From positions 44,185 through 108,184 of the forward strand of contig JBEVXU010000017.1 in assembly GCA_040505895.1 (NCBI GenBank): 64,000 nt of DNA, given 5' to 3'. The DNA comes from Vondammii sp040505895. GTDB lineage: Bacteria; Pseudomonadota; Gammaproteobacteria; Chromatiales; Chromatiaceae. Positions 34,853-44,232 of the stretch are shown piece after piece. The position numbers and the translations under genes are program-made. The notes beneath the pieces were generated by a model that was given only the letters and a program-made list of their open reading frames with translations, did not search any database and was not told the DNA's origin. Positions within the stretch are counted from its first letter, which is position 1, and each line of letters begins with the position of its first letter.

Positions 34853-35797
34853 ATGCGTGTGGCCAATCGAAAGAGAGTTTTAGTTACGGGGGGTGCTGGC
34901 TTTCTCGGGTCTCACCTTTGTGCGCGGTTGTTAAGGGATGGGTGTGATGTGCTCTGTGTTGACAACTTTTTCAGTAGCACAAAAGACAATATTACACACT
35001 TGACCGGAAACTCTCATTTCGAGTTGAGCCGCCATGATGTTACCTTTCCGCTTTATGTGGAAGTTGATGAAATCTATAATTTGGCCTGTCCCGCATCCCC
35101 TGTTCATTACCAGCACGATCCCGTGCAAACCACAAAAACCAGTGTGCATGGTGCCATTAATATGCTTGGTCTTGCCAAGCGACTGGGAGCTAAAATTTTT
35201 CAAGCTTCGACCAGTGAAGTGTATGGATGCCCCGAAGTGCATCCTCAGAATGAGGGCTACTGGGGTAACGTTAATCCCATAGGTCTCAGGTCGTGTTACG
35301 ATGAAGGAAAGCGTTGCGCTGAGACCTTGTTTTTCGATTATCATCGTCAGCATAATTTAAAAGTAAAAGTGGCACGTATATTCAACACTTATGGACCGCG
35401 GATGCACCCTAATGATGGGCGTGTTGTCTCTAACTTTATTATTCAAGCTTTGCGTAATGAACCAATCACCATATACGGTGATGGTAATCAGACCCGTTCA
35501 TTTTGTTATGTTGACGATTTAATCGATGTATTTATCAAGCTGATGGATTCTTCAGATGAAGTGACTGGTCCGATTAATACCGGAAATCCTAATGAATTCA
35601 CTATCCTGGAGTTGGCTCAGTTAGTCATCGATCTGACTGACTCGAAATCCGAATTACGTTTTATGCCGCTTCCCTCTGATGATCCAGCCCAGCGTCAGCC
35701 CGACATCACCCGTGCAAAAGAGATTCTTGGTTGGGAGCCAAAGGTCGAATTGGAAGAAGGCATAAAAGAAACGATAGCTTATTTTAAGTCGAATTAA
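34853..35797 (+). CDS. UDP-glucuronate decarboxylase (UDP-xylose synthase)
   Basis: The 314-residue extended SDR matches Uxs: VLVTGGAGFLGSHLCARLL, CVDNFFSSTKDNI, YNLACPASPVHYQHDP and QASTSEVYG. RSCYDEGKRCAETLFFDY (Tyr and Lys) and FNTYGPRMHPNDGRVVSNFI follow. It converts UDP-GlcA to UDP-xylose via a 4-keto intermediate and so draws on the Ugd product. ATG 34853 has GGGAG 8 bases before it. It stands alone between two long AT-rich gaps. Confidence 0.92.
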   Translation: MRVANRKRVLVTGGAGFLGSHLCARLLRDGCDVLCVDNFFSSTKDNITHLTGNSHFELSRHDVTFPLYVEVDEIYNLACPASPVHYQHDPVQTTKTSVHGAINMLGLAKRLGAKIFQASTSEVYGCPEVHPQNEGYWGNVNPIGLRSCYDEGKRCAETLFFDYHRQHNLKVKVARIFNTYGPRMHPNDGRVVSNFIIQALRNEPITIYGDGNQTRSFCYVDDLIDVFIKLMDSSDEVTGPINTGNPNEFTILELAQLVIDLTDSKSELRFMPLPSDDPAQRQPDITRAKEILGWEPKVELEEGIKETIAYFKSN

Positions 35798-36057
35798 TGT
35801 CAGTGAATTAAGAAAATAGCAAACTCTAGCGCATAATTTCGTCAGCTAATTGAGTTTAGTCTATAAATAATGGTGTTGTAGCGGCGAGCCAAAAAAATGA
35901 TATTAATATGGAATCGTAATCTAGCGGTGCCTATACCGGTACTGTATTTTTAGTTCACTATTAAAGCGCACCCGCTTTAAGTGGTGGTTTAGTCACATAA
36001 TATATCCCGGTTAACACCGAGATAAAAAGAGTTACTTTTATTCCATTGCCTGTTCAA

Positions 36058-37038
36058 ATGAAAAAAGCACTAATTTGTGGGATTTCCGGTCAAGACGGGG
36101 CATATATTGCCCAGTTACTGCTCTCTAAGGGATATGAGGTTTATGGGTCATCTCGTGATGCCCAGATGAGTGGTTTTTTAAATTTGAAGCGGTTAGGGAT
36201 CACAGAAAGGGTGCATCTACTATCAATGACACTCAATGATTTTCGGAGTGTTTTGCAGACCTTAGTTACAGTCGAACCAGACGAAGTTTATAACCTCGCC
36301 GGTCAAAGTTCTGTTGGGCTCTCATTCCAGCAACCTGTTGAAACTATGGAGAGTATCAGCATTAGTACTCTCAACCTGCTTGAGGCGATTCGTTTTACAG
36401 GTAAGCCGATCCGGCTTTACAACGCCGGCTCTGCAGAGTGTTTTGGGGAAAATGATGAAAACCCCTCCACTGAAACCTCGGTGTTTCGTCCGAGAAGTCC
36501 TTATGCCGTCGCCAAAGCTGCTGCCTTTTGGCAGGTAGCTAATTATCGGGAAGCCTATGGTCTATTCGCGGCATCAGGTATTCTTTTTAATCATGAATCT
36601 CCCTTGAGGCCAGTTCGTTTCGTGACACGGAAGATCGTATCCACAGCCTGTCGGATATTTGCTGGAAGCTCGGAAAAACTCACCTTGGGCAATCTTGCTA
36701 TCTGTCGTGACTGGGGGTGGGCTCCAGACTATGTGGAAGCCATGTGGCTGATGCTTCAACAAGACCAAGCTGATGATTTTGTCGTCGCAACCGGGGAGAC
36801 CAGCTCTCTTGAAGACTTTACCTCGAGTGTGTTTGAGTGCGTTGGGCTAAATTGGCGAGATTATACGACTGTGGATCAGTCATTGTTTCGCCCTACTGAC
36901 TTGAGTATGAGTAGGGCAAATCCAGCTAAGGCTCGGGAGATTTTAGGCTGGCAGGCGAAATATACCATGCGTGAACTGGTACCAATGATGGTTCATGCGG
37001 AATTAGAGTTTATGGGCCTGCCACAACGAGAAAAATGA
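36058..37038 (+). CDS. GDP-mannose 4,6-dehydratase family protein, short type
   Basis: The 326-residue SDR has LICGISGQDGAYIAQLLLSK, VYGSSRDAQMSGFLNL, VYNLAGQSSVGLSFQQP, and RPRSPYAVAKAAAFW with the Tyr/Lys pair. ILFNHESPLRPVRFVTRKI also fits. The catalytic loop reads YNAGSAECFGE rather than the STSELYG of the gmd at 17.1 kb, and the GDP-fucose-type RIDHLY segment is replaced. It probably also makes GDP-4-keto-6-deoxymannose or a related sugar for a different product (for example D-rhamnose), but no reductase sits beside it. Its stop overlaps the next gene. Confidence 0.8.
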   Translation: MKKALICGISGQDGAYIAQLLLSKGYEVYGSSRDAQMSGFLNLKRLGITERVHLLSMTLNDFRSVLQTLVTVEPDEVYNLAGQSSVGLSFQQPVETMESISISTLNLLEAIRFTGKPIRLYNAGSAECFGENDENPSTETSVFRPRSPYAVAKAAAFWQVANYREAYGLFAASGILFNHESPLRPVRFVTRKIVSTACRIFAGSSEKLTLGNLAICRDWGWAPDYVEAMWLMLQQDQADDFVVATGETSSLEDFTSSVFECVGLNWRDYTTVDQSLFRPTDLSMSRANPAKAREILGWQAKYTMRELVPMMVHAELEFMGLPQREK

Positions 37039-37724
37039 TGAGTATCCCCCATTTTTTTGCACATTACTTTCCTTTTATTGGGCCTTATAAACGTAAAGTA
37101 AAAGCGCTGATCGATACGCTTTTGCCGCCCAAAAGCTATTCGCAGCATGGCGAAGACATGTTTATTTATGAGTACTTGGCTAAGGAGAAACGTCTCAACG
37201 GAATCTATGTTGATGTAGGTGCCAATCACCCGAGCTCAATATCGAACACCTATTTTTTTTATCGAAAGGGTTTTTCCGGGCTGGTCATTGAGCCTCATGA
37301 TGAGTTAGCAAATCTCCATCGGCAGTTTCGGCGAAGAGATAGGGTATTTGAAGTAGGTGCAGGGAAGGAATCCGGTATATTCGAATTCAATATTAGCAAG
37401 ACGCCCGTATTGAATTCGTTCCAAAAAATAGAGGGCATGAACTTATGGAAGACAAAATATGTGCCAGTACTTACATTGGATATTATTACCCGGTTCGCCG
37501 AACCTGAGCAGATATTTTTGTTAACTATTGATACGGAAGGATTAAATTACCAGGTTATCCAGGGAGCTGAACAGACGTTAGCGGTCACTTATCTGGTCTG
37601 CATCGAGGTCGATAGCCCCGAGGAAGAAGCACTTATTACCGAATTCCTGACCCGTAAACATCGGTTCCGTAAAATCAAGTCTATGGGCTGCAATCGTTTA
37701 TTTGTGAATGAGGCGAAACTATGA
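37035..37724 (+). CDS. FkbM-family methyltransferase
   Basis: The 229-residue protein has SYSQHGEDMFIYEYL, then the SAM-binding GIYVDVGANHPSSISNTY near residue 55 and GLVIEPHDELANL. LTIDTEGLNYQVIQGA follows. This is the FkbM pattern of O-methyltransferases common in polysaccharide loci. It starts with tandem ATGs overlapping the stop of the GDP-mannose dehydratase-like gene, so the two are coupled and may act on the same sugar. The acceptor is unknown. Confidence 0.82.
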   Translation: MMSIPHFFAHYFPFIGPYKRKVKALIDTLLPPKSYSQHGEDMFIYEYLAKEKRLNGIYVDVGANHPSSISNTYFFYRKGFSGLVIEPHDELANLHRQFRRRDRVFEVGAGKESGIFEFNISKTPVLNSFQKIEGMNLWKTKYVPVLTLDIITRFAEPEQIFLLTIDTEGLNYQVIQGAEQTLAVTYLVCIEVDSPEEEALITEFLTRKHRFRKIKSMGCNRLFVNEAKL

Positions 37725-37849
37725 AAAAAACGACTATTTTTCTATATTTCCAGGTGAATAGAGATGCTTTCTGTTGGGCGATTAGTAAAAAGGATTACAC
37801 GGCGACCAGGTCGTCCACTTCACATGTGTCTTATCTTGTTTCTATTTAA
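37721..37849 (+). CDS. Possible small ORF coupled to FkbM gene
   Basis: A 42-codon frame opens with ATGAAAAAAACGACT, its ATG overlapping the FkbM stop by 4 bases (ATGA), as in coupled genes. It reads MKKTTIFLYFQVNRDAF and stops at 37849. The same frame then stays open to 37969. I do not recognise it. It could be the stump of a decayed gene or chance. Confidence 0.25.
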   Translation: MKKTTIFLYFQVNRDAFCWAISKKDYTATRSSTSHVSYLVSI

Positions 37850-37955
37850 TCATCCATGACGCATTTTTTGGCCCCAGTTGTGTGGGTAGACTATCAAGAA
37901 ATAAAATACTTCATGATTTACGTATACAAAGTCATTGGATCTCGGGCTAAAAGGC

Positions 37956-39311
37956 ATGACAGGGTATAACCGCTTTCACTCGTTGGTCGCTTCAACCCTA
38001 ACGACCAACATGCTCATAATGCTAGCCACTCTTGTTGTCGGTAGTCTCACCGCAAAGATTCTGGGTGTAGAGGGGCGTGGGGAGTTGGCAGCTATCCAGC
38101 TGGTGGCCAGCTTCCTAGGTGGCGTTTGTATAGCCGGATTACCTGCGGCGGTGATTTACTTAAGCGGCGCGAATGGGCGGTATTCTGGGCACTACTACAT
38201 GACGGGTATGCTGTTGGCAATGTTACTCGCGGTGCCAACTATTATCGTCGGCTATGCAGTCGCACCGTTCATTCTGAACAACAATCGCCTGGAGGTGATT
38301 GAAGCTGCCAGAACCTACCTCGTCTTCATTCCACTAACGATCCTTTCTTCTTTTATTCTGGCAAGCTTCCAAGGACAGCTGAAGATCCGTGTCTGGAATA
38401 GAATGCGAGCCATTGCCTACGTACTCTGGTTGGGCCCGGTCTTATGGATGTACGTCAGAGGTGGTGTCGGTCCTGTCGAGTTCTCCAAAATCTATTTGAT
38501 CTTTGTGGCCGTCTATGTAGTGCTATTTCTGTTTATCCAATACCGGGAGCAGCAAGGCGAGGCGAGATTTCGTACCAAACTGGTTAGACCTTTGCTTTCT
38601 TATGGAGGATCGACGACTTTTGCAAATCTCTTGCAGCAATCAAATCTGCGGCTGGATCAGATATTTATTACTGCCTTTTTGCTACCCACTCAACTGGGTA
38701 TATACGTGGTTGCTCTAGCTTGGAGTGGAGCCTATGCGCCCTTTATTGGAGCAGTCTCTAATATTATCGTGCCCTATATTTCCCGCATTGAATCGACGGC
38801 CAATCAGATTGATCTACTTGGTAGAATTTCCAGGGTGATTGCTACACTTAATTTACTGTTGAGTGCTCTGTTGATGCTGGTTACTCCAATTGCGATCCAC
38901 CTCTTGTTTGGCGAGGCGTTTGAAGCTGCCGTGCCCATTGCTTATGTGCTAATCGTTGCTCTAATGTTGGCCAATCTTAAGGGGGTGTTGTCAGAGAGTT
39001 TGCGAGGTATGGGAAAGCCGGGGGTGGTCATGCGGGCAGAAATCATTGGAGTGGTTGTTACGGCAGTCTTGCTGGCAGTTGTTTTGGTTGCCAGCGGAGA
39101 GTTGATAGCCGTCGCTATATCCTCGGTGGTCGGCTATGCAGCAACTTTAGTGTATTTGGCTGTTTATCTTCAAAGAAAGATGCATATGCCCATGACGAAA
39201 TTATTTATACCCACTCGAAGTGATCTCGCTTATGTAATACGCAGTGTCCAGGATCTTCTCCAACGAGCCCGGGGTGTTAAATCATCAGATGCTAGGATGA
39301 CCGATGCATAA
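37956..39311 (+). CDS. Wzx-like O-unit flippase (MOP superfamily)
   Basis: The protein is about 451 residues long with 12-14 hydrophobic helices and short charged loops. It has LTAKILGVEGRGELAAIQL near the start, a feature of polysaccharide flippases of the MOP/RfbX type. A mid-protein SYGGSTTFANLLQQSNLRLDQ segment is common in the family. It would move undecaprenyl-linked O-units to the periplasm. ATG 37956 is my choice; a TTG 7 codons earlier is possible because the ribosome site is poor. It overlaps the next gene by 8 bases. Confidence 0.82.
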   Translation: MTGYNRFHSLVASTLTTNMLIMLATLVVGSLTAKILGVEGRGELAAIQLVASFLGGVCIAGLPAAVIYLSGANGRYSGHYYMTGMLLAMLLAVPTIIVGYAVAPFILNNNRLEVIEAARTYLVFIPLTILSSFILASFQGQLKIRVWNRMRAIAYVLWLGPVLWMYVRGGVGPVEFSKIYLIFVAVYVVLFLFIQYREQQGEARFRTKLVRPLLSYGGSTTFANLLQQSNLRLDQIFITAFLLPTQLGIYVVALAWSGAYAPFIGAVSNIIVPYISRIESTANQIDLLGRISRVIATLNLLLSALLMLVTPIAIHLLFGEAFEAAVPIAYVLIVALMLANLKGVLSESLRGMGKPGVVMRAEIIGVVVTAVLLAVVLVASGELIAVAISSVVGYAATLVYLAVYLQRKMHMPMTKLFIPTRSDLAYVIRSVQDLLQRARGVKSSDARMTDA

Positions 39312-40188
39312 CGTAAATAAATGTTCGTTGTGTGGCGGAGACAACCTTGTTGGCCTCTACACCAAGACCATAGATAACGATCGTCCATGGTCTGACTTCC
39401 TTAGGTCAAAAGATTTGCCTTCACAATTATCTGCGCTGGCTTGCAAGGAGTGTGGCCTGATTTTTCAAAGCCCTGTATACGATGATGAGGAGTTACAACT
39501 ACTCTACAACCTGGGGAGTGAGCCAGCCTCACAAGAGGCAATTGCCATGGCCGAAGTGAATTCAAGTCGCCGGGCCAAAGATGTCTATAATGCGTTTACG
39601 CCATGGCTGGATGCTTCAAAAGGTAGTGTATTGGATGTAGGAGGGAGAAGCGGCGAGTTAATGAGGCTGTTTGTGAAGGCCGGTTATGAGGTCTCTGTTC
39701 TTGATATGGATGGGGGTGATCCTGTCGATGCTCGAATTGAGAAGATAAGAAAGCCGTTTTTAGATTTACATGAGTATTCTTTTAATGCCATTACGATGCT
39801 TCATGTGCTCGAACACGTTGTGTCACCGCGTCAGTTTTTAGAGCATGCATGTGGTCTGCTGACTCCCAATGGACTCTTGTATATCGAGGTTCCGTCCGAG
39901 TTGCTAACCCCGATTGTGTTTCGGCATATAGGAGATCATCGGCATATTGTCTATTTTTCGCGAGAAACTCTGCGTGCCACGCTGGAGATTGCTGGTTTCA
40001 CATGTTTATCATGCAAACTGGTAATAGGTTTTGTTGGAGGGAACTTACCTGTTATTAGGGCTGTTGCAAGAAAACATGACGAGAAAGAGAGCTACAAATC
40101 AGTACGAGGCTCAGCATTCAGAAGTTTTTCTGAGGTATTGCACCCTCTCCCGGTTATGGTCAGGATTATGAATGCATTTAAATGGTAA
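39304..40188 (+). CDS. Class I SAM-dependent methyltransferase with zinc-ribbon N-terminus
   Basis: The 294-residue protein begins with a four-cysteine zinc ribbon (NKCSLCGG, then LACKECGLIFQSP). A Methyltransf_23-like domain follows: SVLDVGGRSGELMRLF near residue 103, ITMLHVLEHVVSPRQFL, and LLTPNGLLYIEVPSE. YFSRETLRATLEIAGF also fits. Such proteins are frequent in O-antigen loci, where they act on sugar nucleotides or lipid-linked sugars. It is translationally coupled to the flippase gene. Substrate unknown. Confidence 0.82.
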   Translation: MHNVNKCSLCGGDNLVGLYTKTIDNDRPWSDFLRSKDLPSQLSALACKECGLIFQSPVYDDEELQLLYNLGSEPASQEAIAMAEVNSSRRAKDVYNAFTPWLDASKGSVLDVGGRSGELMRLFVKAGYEVSVLDMDGGDPVDARIEKIRKPFLDLHEYSFNAITMLHVLEHVVSPRQFLEHACGLLTPNGLLYIEVPSELLTPIVFRHIGDHRHIVYFSRETLRATLEIAGFTCLSCKLVIGFVGGNLPVIRAVARKHDEKESYKSVRGSAFRSFSEVLHPLPVMVRIMNAFKW

Positions 40189-40246
40189 CTGTGATTATTT
40201 TTTCTGCTTCTTATGTTCATGAATTGAGGTGCTGTGGCATAAAGAT

Positions 40247-41326
40247 ATGAAATTATTGATGGTTTACAATTTTGTCGATGAAGAACAGCATGTAACTGCG
40301 CCGAATTTTTATCGCGAATGTGCAGAAAAGGTTTTTCCTGCAGAGGGCATTGAAACCGATCTGCTGCCTGATTTGCGTGGAGCGTTCCTATTCAAGCTAC
40401 TGCTAAGCCTGCGCCTCAGAGATGACAGGGTGATGATGATCGTAGTATTTTGGTGGCTGCTTCGTCATGGTCGCCAATACGATGTCATTGTTGGCTGGTT
40501 GACCAATGGCATGCTGGCCGCACTGCTTAAGCATCTCCCGGGGTGGTCTCGGGTAGCGGTTTGCCTGATTCTATACAAATTACCCAAAAGTGATGGACGT
40601 GGGCCGAAGGGTATGATTAAGAGGCGCCTGCTTGGCCTTGTCTCCTCTGGTGCCGATCTGTTGCTTGCTCTGGATTTATTGCAATCTATAGAGTTCGGAA
40701 AAAAACTTGGACGGACACTCGGGACAACACTGCCGCTTCGATATGGTGTGCATGCAAACTGGTACGCTGAACAATCTATTACAGCCAATACAACACCGAC
40801 GGTCTCCATATTTGTGCCCGGTGGGGCATGTCGTGATGACGGTACGGTGGAGAAGGCGGTACAGGATCTTGATGTTTGTCTGAAAAGGTTTCAGGTACAT
40901 CCTGATAAAGATCGCAAAGCTGAAAAGAGTGAACTAGGACGGGCTATTATATTAAAAAGGTTCAATGCGCCATATGACGACTACATGTCAGAATGCGTTA
41001 GCAGTGACATAGTTGTTATATCAGTAGAAAATGGAGACAAGCCTGTGGGGCTGACGTCCTTGTTGGAATGCATGGCGTTAGGGAGACCAGTTATCATGAC
41101 GAATGGTATGTCAAGCAGTGATTATGTTGTCGATGGAGAGACCGCATTACTGTTCAATGAAGGCGACTGGCAGGGGCTGAGGGATAAGATTCAATTTCTA
41201 CTTGATAATCCTGCGAAAGCCCAGGAGTTGGGAAGGGCTGCAAAAAATATGGCTAATACAGGCCTTGGGCTGCAATCTTGCGGTGTTGACTTTGCGCGTA
41301 TGCTTCAGTCATTAAGATCGGAGTAA
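40247..41326 (+). CDS. Glycosyltransferase family 4 (divergent)
   Basis: The 359-residue protein begins MKLLMVYNFVDEEQHVTAPNFYRE. It has a hydrophobic VIVGWLTNGMLAALLKHL segment and an interior with few standard GT4 motifs. Its C-terminal donor region reads VVISVENGDKPVGLTSLLECMALGRPVIMTNGMSSSDYV, which is clearly GT4. The tail HxxGLGLQSCGVDFARML-like region is shortened. GTG 40229 is an alternative start. It is followed 7 bases later by the Wzy-like gene, so it probably builds the O-unit. Confidence 0.7.
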   Translation: MKLLMVYNFVDEEQHVTAPNFYRECAEKVFPAEGIETDLLPDLRGAFLFKLLLSLRLRDDRVMMIVVFWWLLRHGRQYDVIVGWLTNGMLAALLKHLPGWSRVAVCLILYKLPKSDGRGPKGMIKRRLLGLVSSGADLLLALDLLQSIEFGKKLGRTLGTTLPLRYGVHANWYAEQSITANTTPTVSIFVPGGACRDDGTVEKAVQDLDVCLKRFQVHPDKDRKAEKSELGRAIILKRFNAPYDDYMSECVSSDIVVISVENGDKPVGLTSLLECMALGRPVIMTNGMSSSDYVVDGETALLFNEGDWQGLRDKIQFLLDNPAKAQELGRAAKNMANTGLGLQSCGVDFARMLQSLRSE

Positions 41327-41333
41327 TCTTAGG

Positions 41334-42845
41334 ATGATACAGTTTAGAGCGCGCGGGCTCATATTACTTATATTTCCAATTGGTTGGTATCATTCGCAAG
41401 GCTTATTTGTTGGCTGGGAAGAGTTTTATGCTGGAATAACACTATTGTCTTTTGCGCTGACAGCATGTGCCCTGCAAGTCTTGGGGCCGGCAAATAAAAG
41501 AACAGTTCACCTATGGCTTATTCTGACTCTGTACTTAATTGGATATTACATTAAGTTCTATGTTCTATGTTATTTCAAGCTGGATAGCGCCTCCGATTAT
41601 CTGCTAAACAGATATCCACTAGAAACTGACCTGCTCTCCAATCCTGATCTTTTGTTTGAGTACAGCGCATTGGTAACAGCCGTTCTTGGCTGTATCGTCG
41701 CCGTATTTTATATACTCAATCGGGGTATACGGAGAAGAGGCTGGCGCAGCGCAATCGTTTTGCTCCCCAGTCCTTGGTTTTACCTGCCGGCATCAAGGAT
41801 AAAAAGTATTTTGTCTGCGGCTGTGGTGCTTACCATAGTGCTGGTATGCCTACAGGTTGCACTCGGCATTGGTTATGTGTCGGGTGCTGAACGGCAGACA
41901 GTTCAGCTACCCTTTCGCTTAGCGGGCATTATCATGGCGATCTACTATGGTGTGGTGCCCCTGCTTTTCCTGGTGGCAATCTGGATGGCTGATGCGAAAG
42001 GGGCACAATCCCTTGCCAGGCAAGCTATAGCCGCCTACCTGATGTTTGGCTTGGTGGCAGGCGTTCTGAGTACGAGCAAAGCTATTGTAATTACCACTAT
42101 TGTGTCTCTGGCTGTGTTATGGCTGGTCACATCTAAGTTTGATCGCCGTCGGTTTGTACTCCTGTTGTCGATGATTCCATTTGTCATGTTACTCAATGGA
42201 TTTTTATCCTTGAACAGGACCATGAGAGTAACGAATCCGGAATTGTCGATATTTGATGTGGGTCTTATTGCTATGGAAAGCATGTTTGACCTACTGGGCA
42301 CTGCGTCTATGGATGATGATTCAACAGGTGTATTCACCTATTTAGGTGTCATCATGCGAATAAATGGTGCCGATTCTTTATTGAATATATTAAATTATTC
42401 ACCACAGATTTCCTTGGATCAGGCGATGAACCTCCTGATAGGCACTGAGGTTAGCGTGGGTCATTATTACGCCCAGGAGATATTGGGTAATCATACAAAC
42501 TTTGGTCTCGCCTTCTCTCCCTCCTTGGTAGGATTTTTTAGAATTATAGGGGGAAATGGATTGCTGGCTTGTGCCGGTGTTGCACTATATGTGCTTTTCT
42601 GGCATGTGGTGTTTCAGCGTGTGCTGCGAGCCCGTCTGCTAATTGAGCCGATTGTGCTATCGTCACTCATGTTATTAGTAGGACTGTTCACCAGTGAGGG
42701 GACACTTGAGGGAATGCCAAGTAAATTATTGGTAGCCATATTCTTTGCTGGGGTAGGTGAGCTGGTGTTGCGCTATTTTGCGCCTTGGCGTAGAGGTAGG
42801 GCAGGCGTTGCTACTCTACCTAAAGAGCCCCTGGTCGACCCGTGA
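41334..42845 (+). CDS. Wzy-like O-antigen polymerase, multi-pass membrane protein
   Basis: The 503-residue protein has about 11-12 hydrophobic helices and a large periplasmic loop between roughly residues 290 and 400. That loop contains DDDSTGVFTYLGVIMR and VGHYYAQEILGNHTNFGLAFSPSLVGFF. There are no enzyme motifs. Size, topology and position among O-unit glycosyltransferases, next to a flippase and upstream of Wzz, fit a Wzy polymerase. Wzy proteins share little sequence, so the call rests on layout and context. Confidence 0.65.
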   Translation: MIQFRARGLILLIFPIGWYHSQGLFVGWEEFYAGITLLSFALTACALQVLGPANKRTVHLWLILTLYLIGYYIKFYVLCYFKLDSASDYLLNRYPLETDLLSNPDLLFEYSALVTAVLGCIVAVFYILNRGIRRRGWRSAIVLLPSPWFYLPASRIKSILSAAVVLTIVLVCLQVALGIGYVSGAERQTVQLPFRLAGIIMAIYYGVVPLLFLVAIWMADAKGAQSLARQAIAAYLMFGLVAGVLSTSKAIVITTIVSLAVLWLVTSKFDRRRFVLLLSMIPFVMLLNGFLSLNRTMRVTNPELSIFDVGLIAMESMFDLLGTASMDDDSTGVFTYLGVIMRINGADSLLNILNYSPQISLDQAMNLLIGTEVSVGHYYAQEILGNHTNFGLAFSPSLVGFFRIIGGNGLLACAGVALYVLFWHVVFQRVLRARLLIEPIVLSSLMLLVGLFTSEGTLEGMPSKLLVAIFFAGVGELVLRYFAPWRRGRAGVATLPKEPLVDP

Positions 42846-43014
42846 GTTTGCACCATATGCCTAAGATATCTTCTTCCAAGGTTGTAGATTTTGGTAGCAA
42901 CGTGCAATTAATTACAGGTTATGTTTCAAGTCCAAAACATTTGAATAACAATCTATATATTTCAGCATTAAATAACGTTTATTAACCTGCAAAGGTATCG
43001 GAAAGAGTTAGTCT

Positions 43015-44232
43015 ATGAGAGTTTTGTTCATACTTCCATATGGAATTATCCCTCCTGATTCTGGTAACAAAAATCTTACTTTTGGACTACTAAAGTATCT
43101 TGTACCCCGTACTACCTGTGATATCGCTTTGCTGGTTGACGAACATAAGTACGAGCCCTCCATCGTGGAGTCAGATCTCAGGAAAGAGTTTCCAGGTGTC
43201 AGGCGTGTGGTGGTCTTCAAGAAACCGATTGGAAGTGAGAGAAGATGGGGCAGAGTTCGTACCCTGCTGCACGGGAAGCACCCCTCGCTTGGCTCATACT
43301 TGAGTACTACCTTAGAACAATGGCTTCAATCAAATGTGTCAAGGGATACATATGATCTCATCCATTTTGACATGATTCACACTACTTTATATCGATCCTC
43401 TATAAAGGATGTGCCCAGCTTGATAGTTGCTTCTGATGCCTATTCAATGGCTGCGAGGGAGGCTGCTGCACTGCTTGACTCAGTGACGTCCAGGGCAAAA
43501 GCTTTATTTGAGAGCTGGCTTTTACGGAATATTGAATCAAGCGACTATCCTCACTTCTCTATGGTATGCACTGTTTCGGATAGAGATGCGGCATATTTGC
43601 GTAGCGTAAGTCCGGGATCAAATGTCAGAACGATCGGGATCGGCGTCAGTGCGGAATATGCAGAGAGAGATATTAAACATGCTGACTCAGACGCCTTAAC
43701 TTTTCCGAGGATTCTATTGACAGGCTCACTTAATCATCCTGTCATTGCACAAGGGATAGTTGATTTTCTGGAAAAGTCGCTCCCTCAAATTAGAGAGAAG
43801 TTTCCTGAAGTCGGCGTTGTAGTATTAGGGAGAGGGCCTCACGCTATTTTGAAAGAGTGTCTGTACCGAGATCACTCAGTCGAGTATCTCGATTTCGTTG
43901 AGGATTATGCGGCGTTTCTCGATCAGAACTGGATTTATGTCTACCCCCAGCTATGTGCCACCGGTTTACAAACTAAACTACAGCAGGCCATGGCATTAGG
44001 GCTGCCTGTTGTTACATTCCCTGTATCTTTGGGTGGGCTAAACGTCAGCAATGGCAAACATTGCCTTATCTGTGATAATCAGACGGATTTAACCAGAAAC
44101 GTCGAGAGCCTACTTCGTGATCCCGATCTTCGACGTAAAATCGGTACTTTGGCACAGGCACACATTCGAGAAAAATTTTCCCTTGAGTGCATTGGCAAGC
44201 AGATGTTGTCTCTTTATCAAGACCTTATCTGA
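43015..44232 (+). CDS. Glycosyltransferase family 4
   Basis: The 405-residue enzyme begins MRVLFILPYGIIPPDSGNKN. It has YDLIHFDMIHTTLYRSS, a central LLTGSLNHPVIAQGIVDFLEK and VVVLGRGPHAILKE. The donor side reads WIYVYPQLCATGLQTKLQQAMALGLPVVTFPVSLGGLNV. The last part resembles GT4 enzymes of the exosortase-associated TIGR03087 type, in which ATGLQTKLQQAMA replaces the usual SxxEGLPL-like loop. It starts 169 bases after the Wzy-like gene, so it may have its own promoter. Donor unknown. Confidence 0.8.
   Translation: MRVLFILPYGIIPPDSGNKNLTFGLLKYLVPRTTCDIALLVDEHKYEPSIVESDLRKEFPGVRRVVVFKKPIGSERRWGRVRTLLHGKHPSLGSYLSTTLEQWLQSNVSRDTYDLIHFDMIHTTLYRSSIKDVPSLIVASDAYSMAAREAAALLDSVTSRAKALFESWLLRNIESSDYPHFSMVCTVSDRDAAYLRSVSPGSNVRTIGIGVSAEYAERDIKHADSDALTFPRILLTGSLNHPVIAQGIVDFLEKSLPQIREKFPEVGVVVLGRGPHAILKECLYRDHSVEYLDFVEDYAAFLDQNWIYVYPQLCATGLQTKLQQAMALGLPVVTFPVSLGGLNVSNGKHCLICDNQTDLTRNVESLLRDPDLRRKIGTLAQAHIREKFSLECIGKQMLSLYQDLI

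Noticed and set aside
35965..35990. Hairpin near CACCCGCTTTAAGTGGTG as an IS200/IS605 right end
   Set aside because: The stem is short and imperfect and no transposase or left end is nearby.
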